Part shown: positions 1 to 5,037 of the stretch, piece by piece
How the letters are laid out: each line of letters starts with the position of its first letter
Position numbering within the stretch: position 1 is the first letter of the stretch
Source of the DNA: Bacillota bacterium
GTDB lineage: Bacteria > Bacillota > UBA4882 > UBA8346
Assembly (NCBI GenBank): GCA_023415375.1
Contig: JAEZKW010000375.1
Span: 1 to 12,469 of the forward strand
Length of the DNA: 12,469 bases
Reading direction: 5' to 3'
Position numbers and translations under genes: made by a program
Notes under the pieces: generated by a model
The model's input: the letters and a program-made list of their open reading frames with translations, nothing else
Databases searched by the model: none
Told to the model about the DNA's origin: nothing

Positions 1-120
1 GAGATGGTCAACGCTCTTCAGGTAGTAACGGATATCAAAAACCGCTCCGGCAGCAAGTATTACGTCCTCAGCCGCACTGAAATCGAAAAACAACTCCGGC
101 TATGTGAGACCAAATCGTGA
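1..120 (+). CDS. C-terminal end of an unidentified protein (cut by window edge)
   Basis: Reading frame 1 is open from the first base to a TGA at 118-120 and gives 39 residues. The frame enters from outside the window, so the true start and length cannot be seen; the ATG at 4-6 has no visible upstream context and should not be taken as the start. The middle of the peptide (VVTDIKNRSGSKYYVLSR) has the strand-turn-strand look of a winged-helix wing, as at the end of many DNA-binding or Fic-type proteins. That is only an impression. No catalytic motif is visible and I do not assign a function. The gene is followed by about 1.1 kb of repeats without an intact gene. Confidence 0.55.
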   Translation, partial: EMVNALQVVTDIKNRSGSKYYVLSRTEIEKQLRLCETKS

Positions 121-173
121 CCAAGATGAATTAACGGACCAGGATTCATCGGATAATTTCAAAATCAAACATA

Positions 174-241
174 GTAAATCATCTCGCGCACGCGTTAACG
201 TAAATATACGAAATTCCGAGGTAAATCATCTCGCGCACGCG
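174..241. repeat. Pair of perfect 21-bp direct repeats
   Basis: The sequence GTAAATCATCTCGCGCACGCG occurs at 174-194 and again at 221-241, 47 bp apart start to start. The second half is an alternating CG-rich tract (CGCGCACGCG), unlike the AT-rich surroundings. Function is unknown; it lies in noncoding sequence. Confidence 0.8.
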
Positions 242-287
242 CGCAACCTACCTCCACCCCACATTTCAATGCCAACGCTCCAAAGCC

Positions 288-320
288 GCCTCACATATGC
301 AATTATGGCCTATGTGGGGC
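288..320. other. Imperfect hairpin, function unknown
   Basis: Positions 288-297 (GCCTCACATA) pair with 311-320 (TATGTGGGGC) over 10 bp with a single G-T wobble and a 13-nt loop. The segment CCCCACAT at 257-264 could pair with ATGTGGGG at 312-319 instead, so two alternative folds are possible. No T-run follows, so this is not a terminator. Confidence 0.4.
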
Positions 321-361
321 AAGTGGGGTTTTCAAAATATGTATGTAAGGACCAAAATTCA

Positions 362-389
362 TCGCCTTTTTCAAAGGCGACCTTTTTTT
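362..389 (+). terminator. Rho-independent terminator-like hairpin
   Basis: TCGCCTTT (362-369) pairs perfectly with AAAGGCGA (373-380) across a 3-nt loop and is followed by CC and seven T residues (383-389). This is a good intrinsic terminator for plus-strand transcription. The nearest plus-strand gene ends 240 bp upstream at 120, so it would end a long 3' untranslated region, or a small transcript from 121-361 that I cannot identify. Confidence 0.6.
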
Positions 390-397
390 AAGTCGCC

Positions 398-424
398 GGA
401 TTTTCAGGATTAACAGGATTCATC
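398..424. repeat. Three tandem 9-mers of the GGATT type
   Basis: GGATTTTCA, GGATTAACA and GGATTCATC follow each other at 398-406, 407-415 and 416-424. A related GGATTCATC also occurs at 142-150. It resembles the intergenic GGATT-type microrepeats that recur in many bacterial genomes. No function is inferred. Confidence 0.5.
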
Positions 425-467
425 GTTGTTTCACAGGGGAAAAAGCTATCTTTGCGATACAAAAATT

Positions 468-501
468 TATCCCTAAGGTAGATAAATCTACCTTAGGGAT
501 A
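468..501. repeat. Perfect 34-bp palindrome (16-bp arms)
   Basis: TATCCCTAAGGTAGAT (468-483) and its exact reverse complement (486-501) are separated by two A residues. There is no T-run on either side, so it is not an ordinary intrinsic terminator. The words GATAC at 456 and 498 are exactly 42 nt apart and the first continues as GATACAAAAA, the same start as units of the array at 624-896. A similar AGGTA...TACCTT arrangement recurs at about 602-619. The palindrome is therefore probably a divergent outlying unit of that array. Confidence 0.75.
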
Positions 502-623
502 CAACAAAGGACCAGCAGTCACCGGATTTCTCGCCTTTCTTTTTAAAGGTGTCGGATTGAACTGGTTCTTCGTTGTTTGATGGGATGAATTTCCATATTT
601 GAGGTAAAAAATTCTACCTTCAA

Positions 624-896
624 GATACAAAAAGCTCCTTCTGATCTCTGAATTTCTCCCTCTGAGATAGAAAAAGCTTGTTCCGGGATAGAAAAAGCTC
701 CTTCTGAGCTTCGAATTCCTCCCTTTGATATAGAAATTCCTTGTTATTTGCTTCGAATTTCCCCCTTTGATATAGAAAAAGCTCCCTCTGAGTTACGAAT
801 TCCTCCTTATGATATAGAAATTCCTTGCTTTTTGCTTCGAATTCCTCCCTCAAAGATACAAAAAGCTCCTTCTAATAAAGAAGAAGCTTCCTCCAG
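624..896. repeat. Degenerate 42-nt tandem array (2 x 21 substructure)
   Basis: Units beginning GATAC/GATAG/TATAG start at 624, 666, 687, 729, 771, 813 and 855. Spacing is 42 nt except for the 21-nt half unit at 666. Typical unit words are AAAAAGCTCCTTCTGAG and TTCGAATTCCTCCC. Because the period is a multiple of three, long frames stay open on both strands. The minus strand (853 down to 620, TTG start) encodes 77 residues of alternating REEFEAQ / KEFLYQ-like heptads with a hydrophobic pair every seven residues, which would be strongly coiled-coil. The plus strand gives a proline-rich repeat (LRIPPYDIEIPC). Neither frame has a convincing start and ribosome binding site, so the array may be a minisatellite or the relic of a coiled-coil gene. 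It is not a CRISPR: there are no unique spacers between constant repeats. Confidence 0.75.
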
Positions 897-952
897 GATA
901 GAATCATGCAGAAGATACAAAGAAAACCAACATTATTTTCCCTAGCTCCGGC

Positions 953-1078
953 GGTTTCTGATTTCATTCCGGAAATCATTTCCCTCATTCCAGTGGTCAC
1001 TGATCTCATTCTAGAAATCGTTTCTATCATTTCAGTAATCTCTGATTTTATTCCAGAAACCGATTCCCTATGGTTGGC
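953..1078. repeat. Second tandem array, six 21-nt units in A-B alternation
   Basis: Six consecutive 21-nt units start at 953, 974, 995, 1016, 1037 and 1058. Units 1, 3 and 5 share the form n(n)TCnCTGATnTnATTCnnGA. Units 2, 4 and 6 share AAnCnnTTnCnnnATnnnnG, so the higher-order period is again 42 nt although the sequence differs from the array at 624-896. On the minus strand this gives a methionine/serine-rich heptad-like peptide (SGIKSEITEMIETI, SRMRSVTTGMREMI, SGMKSETAG) in an open frame of 73 codons ending at 872. That frame has no supporting ribosome binding site and I do not call it a gene. Between the arrays and up to 1180 I see no other gene. Confidence 0.7.
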
Positions 1079-1179
1079 GCTGGGGAAAAACACCTAAATC
1101 AATAAGTGATATTTAAAAATCATTGAACTTGTAATCATTCTTGATTTTCGATATTGAACTCTTGATAAAGCATAATCCG

Positions 1180-1398
1180 TTAAAAAAGATATCCCAGTCC
1201 CATATAATAAGCGATGTTCGAATTTTCTCCATAACTGACGCTCAAGAATATCGGGCCTAATATGGTTGAGCTCATCAATCCAATTGATAAATTTGTTTTA
1301 ACGCTCAAATCCGACAAGTTTTCATACACACCGCCGTTTTCCATCCAAACGCCCAGATATACATTGGAACAAGTTGCTTTTTTTGTGATACACTTCAC
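1180..1398 (-). pseudogene. C-terminal remnant of a patatin/surface-antigen outer-membrane protein
   Basis: Only the end of the protein is left. From about residue 12 of this frame (position 1365) the peptide reads VYLGVWMENGGVYEN, then SSTILGPIFLSVSYGEN and YYMGLGYLF, ending at a TAA (1180-1182). This matches the last two or three strands of the BamA-like (Bac_surface_Ag) barrel at the end of diderm patatin-like phospholipases: a YxGxxxExGxxW-type strand, a TxLGPxxLxYG strand and a C-terminal aromatic residue. Full-length members are several hundred residues, but upstream of about 1370 the frame carries no patatin sequence and runs into a LuxR-type fragment on the other strand. The nominal GTG at 1398 is not a credible start. 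If the assignment is right, the lineage has or had an outer membrane. Confidence 0.6.
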
Positions 1399-1648
1399 TG
1401 AATTTAAGCGGGTGAAGTCGGCTGAAGAAGGTATTTTATTTTACTTAAACATTATAACCCAGCTTACTGCGACCGAACTGGATGTTTTAAATCTATTCGT
1501 TCAAGGAAAAGGTCGGATGGAAATCTGTGACATTCGAAATGTGGAACTCAACACGGTCAAAAGCCAAATTCACAGCATCGACGAAGTGGTTAACATTCTC
1601 AAGGAGTACAAAATTTTTGAGGTATTGAGAAGCAGCGGTAAATACTAA
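1397..1648 (+). pseudogene. LuxR-type HTH regulator fragment
   Basis: The frame is open from an ATG at 1262, but the first 45 codons are antisense to the patatin remnant and show no family resemblance. Regulator-like sequence begins near 1397. LTATELDVLNLFVQGKGRMEICDIR (quoted here in two parts: LTATELDVLNLF, then VQGKGRMEICDIR) from 1463 followed by NTVKSQIHSI is the LuxR/GerE helix-turn-helix pattern: LTxxELxVLxL, G+K, EI, NTVKxxIxxI. After HSI at about 1576 the usual linker into the last helix (YxKLGVxxR-like, about nine residues) is missing, and the sequence passes straight to DEVVNILKEYKIFEVL, suggesting an in-frame deletion. No sensory or receiver domain is present. It is best read as a decaying fragment. 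A small stand-alone HTH protein is possible but less likely. Confidence 0.55.
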
Positions 1649-1707
1649 AGATTTATCTATCCACCTAGGAGATACAATTGACTATCCAATATTCCTAAAA
1701 GTGCTCT

Positions 1708-2430
1708 TTATTTCAATATTAAAATGACTCCCAATCCCAACATCAACCAATCAATCGCACCGGTTAATAATTTTTTATCAAGTCTTGCAAAAATTTTAAG
1801 CCCCAATATGCTTCCGATAATGGTTGCGAAAAAGGACAGGATCACATAGGGGATAATTTCCGCAGTAAGATTTCCGCAGATGCCATGGCTTATCAAGACA
1901 ATAACCCCAGAGACAATAAAAACGAACTCCAGGCTGGCCTTGTAGGAAAGACTATCTTCAATGGTATGGGCCAGATAAAACACCAGGGGCGGGCCTCCCA
2001 TATTAAATAGGCCATTGAATATCCCGCTGGTCATTCCTGCTAAAAGTTGATTTTTAATATTTGTCTTAATGGAGACCGTTTTTCTGAGAGTTGTCAAGAA
2101 AAAAACGGCCATTAGAATAATACTGACGCCCAAAATTTTTTTGAGCACGTTTTCATTGCAAATACCAAGAATAAATACACCTATCGGTATAAAAAGCAAG
2201 CCTGCAGCCAAAGGCAGCCAAATTGCCTTGTAGTTAATTTTCCCCCGGAGCTTGCAACAAACAGTAAAACTGATAAATAACGAACTAATCGCAACCAACA
2301 CTGAAGTTGTTTTTAATGGGAGGATTAACGACAACACCGACATGACAAATATTCCGTACCCAAAACTTAAAGAACCTTGGATGAGACTTCCCAGAAAACA
2401 TAATCCAAATACCCAAACATATTTTTCCAT
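1708..2430 (-). CDS. TauE/SafE (TSUP) family membrane exporter, short type
   Basis: 240 residues, strongly hydrophobic, with about eight predicted membrane segments, placing it in the TauE/SafE (TSUP, DUF81) family of sulfite, sulfoacetate and related anion exporters. The two-repeat family layout is visible: G14-SLIQG-S20 at the N-terminal repeat and GMTSGIFNGLFNMGGPP at 132-148 opening the second half, where GPP is a hallmark of many members. The ATG at 2428-2430 has an AGAGAGG about 14 nt upstream, which is long, but no better in-frame start exists. It is the last gene of the minus-strand locus, 264 bp after the other TSUP gene and separated from it by a MITE-like element, so it may have its own transcription. 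No obvious terminator follows. The substrate cannot be read from sequence; sulfate or sulfite is inferred from the neighbourhood only. Confidence 0.85.
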   Translation of the reverse strand: MEKYVWVFGLCFLGSLIQGSLSFGYGIFVMSVLSLILPLKTTSVLVAISSLFISFTVCCKLRGKINYKAIWLPLAAGLLFIPIGVFILGICNENVLKKILGVSIILMAVFFLTTLRKTVSIKTNIKNQLLAGMTSGIFNGLFNMGGPPLVFYLAHTIEDSLSYKASLEFVFIVSGVIVLISHGICGNLTAEIIPYVILSFFATIIGSILGLKIFARLDKKLLTGAIDWLMLGLGVILILK

Positions 2431-2522
2431 CGGCGAATCGTAATCCTCTCTCTAAATACCTGGGTTTCAATGGAATTCCATCAACAGTCACCATTTAAAT
2501 AAAAAACAAGTTATTATGAAAG

Positions 2523-2631
2523 GGGTGTTGCAAAATATTTTCCAATGAATGGGCTATACAATATATTGCGCAGTAATTAGGCAAAAGTGTATATCGTTAG
2601 CTCCGTCACTAAATTTTCTTTTGCAACAGCC
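2523..2631. mobile_element. MITE-like element with 13-bp terminal inverted repeats
   Basis: The left end (2523-2535, GGGTGTTGCAAAA) and the inverted right end (2631-2619, GGCTGTTGCAAAA) match at 12 of 13 positions and enclose a 109-bp AT-rich segment with no reading frame. GGCTGTTGCAAAA-type ends are, to my recollection, found on IS1182-like transposons, so this could be a non-autonomous derivative mobilised by such a transposase. I see no convincing target-site duplication (flanks GAAAG and GTAAA). It sits cleanly between two genes and disrupts neither. Confidence 0.45.
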
Positions 2632-2693
2632 GTAAACATTCCTTTCTGCTGAAAAATCTTTTTTAAAAATTCATCTTCCGTTTGAAAAAATCG

Positions 2694-3608
2694 CTAAAAC
2701 CAAATTTCTTGGATGACATCCCATACAATAACCCCAATGGCTAAAAAGATAATCCACGAAAAATATTTCCGAATCTTCCGGCCGCCTAAAAAGCGGGATG
2801 CACAAACTCCTATTTGGACTCCAACCAAAGATCCGATAAGTAAAAAAGCGACCAGCAACAATTCCGCATGGCCTTGCAACGCATGACGGACGGCTCCATA
2901 ACCGGTCGAAAACAGCAGTTGAAAGGCTCCGGTGCCCACGGCCACGGTGGTTGGCACACCAATGATATATACCATCAAGGGAAAATTGATAAATCCTCCT
3001 CCTACACCCAACAAACCAGTAAGAATTCCTACAAAAAAACTAATTCCCAGCGGGATCCAGATACTCATCGATAAAATTCCGGAATGGGGAAACTCCAATT
3101 GCGGAGGGATAGGGTAATTCCGTAGCCGTTGCGATAAAGTGGAGGCCACCTCTTCTTCAGCCGATGCGCTTGAGGTTTCTTGCCAAATAAGAATCGCCGA
3201 GCCGGCCATGAGCAACAGAAATATCCCGTTCAGCACCAAATCCATTACAAGTAAGGGGTGGGAATTGATGATGACATGTCCCCCTTTACTAAGCAATTTT
3301 AAAAGCCGGACTCCAATCTCGGTGCCCCCCAGTGCGCCCCCGGCCATAACCAGGCCCATGATTACATCGACATTTCTATATTTCCAATGTTTCCAAGCGG
3401 AAAAAATGCCGGTGATAAATATTTGCAACAAACCGCTTCCCACCGCAATAGGATAGGGGATTCCAAAGACAATTTTAAGTAAAGGTGTTAGGAGAAATCC
3501 TCCCCCAACACCAAACAGGCCAGTCAGAAAGCCGATGAACACACCCAGTAAAATCAATCCCGGCCATCCCACATTTATCCCTGCCATCGACAAATGAATT
3601 TGCCACAT
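2694..3608 (-). CDS. TauE/SafE (TSUP) family membrane exporter, long type
   Basis: 304 residues with about eight membrane segments in two halves. Each half begins with the same family motif, GFLTGLFGVGGGFLLTPLL (26-44) and GILTGLLGVGGGFINFPLM (194-212), showing the internal duplication typical of TSUP exporters. A charged loop at about 143-175 (ETSSASAEEEVAS) separates them. The ATG at 3606-3608 is chosen because AAGGAG (3618-3623) lies 9 nt upstream; the frame can be read further up to a TTG at 3680, but that has no ribosome binding site and would put the Shine-Dalgarno inside the gene. It follows the sulfatase/anSME genes on the same strand after 298 bp. Family members move sulfite, sulfonates or thiosulfate out or in. 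Here export of sulfur oxyanion released from the imported ester is the reasonable inference. It is not a recent duplicate of the 1708-2430 gene. Confidence 0.88.
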   Translation of the reverse strand: MWQIHLSMAGINVGWPGLILLGVFIGFLTGLFGVGGGFLLTPLLKIVFGIPYPIAVGSGLLQIFITGIFSAWKHWKYRNVDVIMGLVMAGGALGGTEIGVRLLKLLSKGGHVIINSHPLLVMDLVLNGIFLLLMAGSAILIWQETSSASAEEEVASTLSQRLRNYPIPPQLEFPHSGILSMSIWIPLGISFFVGILTGLLGVGGGFINFPLMVYIIGVPTTVAVGTGAFQLLFSTGYGAVRHALQGHAELLLVAFLLIGSLVGVQIGVCASRFLGGRKIRKYFSWIIFLAIGVIVWDVIQEIWF

Positions 3609-3906
3609 GGAAGATTGCTCCTTCATTCTATAATATACTTCTATCAGCGCCGGGGATCTTACAATGGGATGATCCCTCAAGCATCGTTATCACGGAGGCT
3701 AATAAAATTAAAACGCTCCCTCTTGGCGAATTTCCCATGAAAGGATCTCAGGGGCACTTTGATGCTTATATCTATCTTAGTTATCATTTCTCCCTTTGAT
3801 TTTCAGCAATCCCATAAATCGGCTCAAACCAACATCCCGATCAGTAGAAGCGTCGGGAAGAGTTTATGAATTTGGAAAAGCTCGAACAACCATGCCTGGG
3901 GTACCC
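3609..3906. other. Intergenic stretch between anSME and TSUP genes, no gene seen
   Basis: 298 bp without a supportable gene. TATTAT at 3632-3637 on the minus strand resembles a -10 box just upstream of the ribosome binding site of the TSUP gene, but no -35 fits. TCCCGA (3835-3840) and TCGGGA (3853-3858) could form a weak 6-bp stem. There is no clear intrinsic terminator after the anSME stop at 3907 and no SAM, T-box or other sulfur riboswitch that I recognise. Transcription from the upstream operon may read through. Confidence 0.4.
3618..3623 (-). promoter_or_regulatory. Ribosome binding site fixing the start of the long TSUP gene
   Basis: AAGGAG on the minus strand, 9 nt before the ATG at 3608. 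It decides for a 304-residue protein rather than the longer reading from upstream TTG or ATG codons. Confidence 0.7.
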
Positions 3907-5022
3907 TTAGAAATGCCCCATTTCAGCCACACTCCGGAGTTTTTCCCAAGCGTGCTCAAAAAAACGTTGATGAGCGGCGCAAAAATAGTTCAAAACCGGC
4001 TTTCCCTCATGAAACGGCTCGCGATGCCGTCGGCAACCGCCCCGGCACAAGCCATACCATCGGCAACTCTCACATTGCGGAGCAACCGGTTTTGAACTTT
4101 CGATGAATTGCCGGGCCAAGGGAGTCTCCCTTAATGCTGCGAAATCGCTGTTGGTAATGTTCCCCAAACACCACCGGTCACTAGCATAGAAGTCGCAAGG
4201 GTAAACGTTGCCATTTCCTTCAATCACAAAGCTAACCGTGCACATGCCCGAAAATCCACATACTTCCGGAGGATACCCCTGAAGCATTTCCACAAAATTA
4301 TCGAACAGTTGAATGCTGTAGAAATCTCCCCGGGTTAGATCCTGATACCAGAGTTCAAAGAGGGTGATTAAGAAGCAGCCGTAATCATCGGGGCTTAAAG
4401 AATGCGGGTAAGCGCCGGGCTCTTCCGTCAAAGGATCCAGGCAAGGAATGAATTGTAAATGGCGGAACCCCTGCCGCTTGAAAAATTGATAAACTTGGGC
4501 CGGATGGCGGGCTACCTGCCGGTTTACCACTGTTAAAATATTAAACTCCACCCGGTACTTGCTGAAAAGCCGCGCTGTATTGATTACCCGGTTAAAAGTC
4601 CCTTTGCCGTTTGCATCCATGCGGTGGTAGTCATGGATCTCCTTGGGGCCGTCCAACGATAAGCCGACTAAAAAACGGTTCTCTCCGAAAAATTTAGCCC
4701 ATTCTTCAGTGATCAGCGTGCCGTTGGTTTGCAGGGTATTGAAAATTTGAACCTTCTTTGAATTATACTTTTCTTGCAATTCCAGCAACAACCGGTAAAA
4801 ATCTAAACCCGCCAAGGTAGGCTCACCGCCTTGAAAGGCGAAGGTACAAACCTGATCGGCATAGTGCAGGGCCTTCTCCACCAAATTCTCCAGCAAGACC
4901 GGGCTCATCAGACCAAAATTTTGAACACTCCGTTTTTCGGCTATGGAATGGTAAAAGCAATACCGGCAACCTAGATTGCATAAACTGGAGGCTGGTTTGA
5001 TCAGTAGCGTTAACGGCGGCAT
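3907..5022 (-). CDS. Anaerobic sulfatase-maturating enzyme (anSME), radical SAM/SPASM protein
   Basis: 371 residues. The enzyme oxidises the active-site Cys (or Ser) of a sulfatase to C-alpha-formylglycine without oxygen, in the cytoplasm. The radical SAM cluster motif CX3CX2C is C15, C19, C22 (CNLGCRYC). The SPASM-type auxiliary clusters have all expected cysteines: C255, C261, C276 and C330 for one, and C317, C320, C326 and C348 for the other. D277 follows C276 in YPCDFY and corresponds to the proposed catalytic base. As I recall, these residue numbers are the same as in the structurally characterised Clostridium perfringens anSME, so the proteins are essentially collinear. Other family marks are the FQGGEPTL (63-70) and LSLDGP (121-126) segments. 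The ATG at 5022 has GGGAG 6 nt upstream, and only 15 bp separate the gene from the sulfatase stop, so the two are co-transcribed. Its obvious client is that sulfatase. Confidence 0.96.
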   Translation of the reverse strand: MPPLTLLIKPASSLCNLGCRYCFYHSIAEKRSVQNFGLMSPVLLENLVEKALHYADQVCTFAFQGGEPTLAGLDFYRLLLELQEKYNSKKVQIFNTLQTNGTLITEEWAKFFGENRFLVGLSLDGPKEIHDYHRMDANGKGTFNRVINTARLFSKYRVEFNILTVVNRQVARHPAQVYQFFKRQGFRHLQFIPCLDPLTEEPGAYPHSLSPDDYGCFLITLFELWYQDLTRGDFYSIQLFDNFVEMLQGYPPEVCGFSGMCTVSFVIEGNGNVYPCDFYASDRWCLGNITNSDFAALRETPLARQFIESSKPVAPQCESCRWYGLCRGGCRRHREPFHEGKPVLNYFCAAHQRFFEHAWEKLRSVAEMGHF

Positions 5023-5037
5023 TTTTATCTCCCAGCT

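Noticed and set aside
624..1078. CRISPR array
   Set aside because: The repeats are degenerate and contiguous, with a 21/42-nt period and no unique spacers between constant repeats; no cas genes are present.
620..1097. Small coding genes within the tandem arrays (77, 65, 73 and 63 codons on both strands)
   Set aside because: Open frames follow automatically from a period divisible by three. Starts are mostly TTG and none has a good ribosome binding site.
1262..1396. N-terminal 45 residues of the plus-strand frame as part of a LuxR-type protein
   Set aside because: This stretch is exactly antisense to the patatin-like remnant, which has recognisable family sequence on the minus strand.
3609..3680. 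Longer N-terminus for the long TSUP exporter from the TTG at 3680
   Set aside because: No ribosome binding site precedes it, and a good AAGGAG correctly spaced from the ATG at 3608 would lie inside the gene.
3835..3858. Terminator after the anSME gene
   Set aside because: The stem is only 6 bp with a 12-nt loop and no T-tract in either direction.
3609..3906. SAM, T-box or other sulfur-related riboswitch before the TSUP gene
   Set aside because: None of the conserved cores I know could be found on the minus strand; only weak short stems are present.
3796..4095. Plus-strand 99-residue frame overlapping the end of anSME
   Set aside because: Antisense shadow of a gene with strong family evidence; its part outside that gene shows no recognisable domain.
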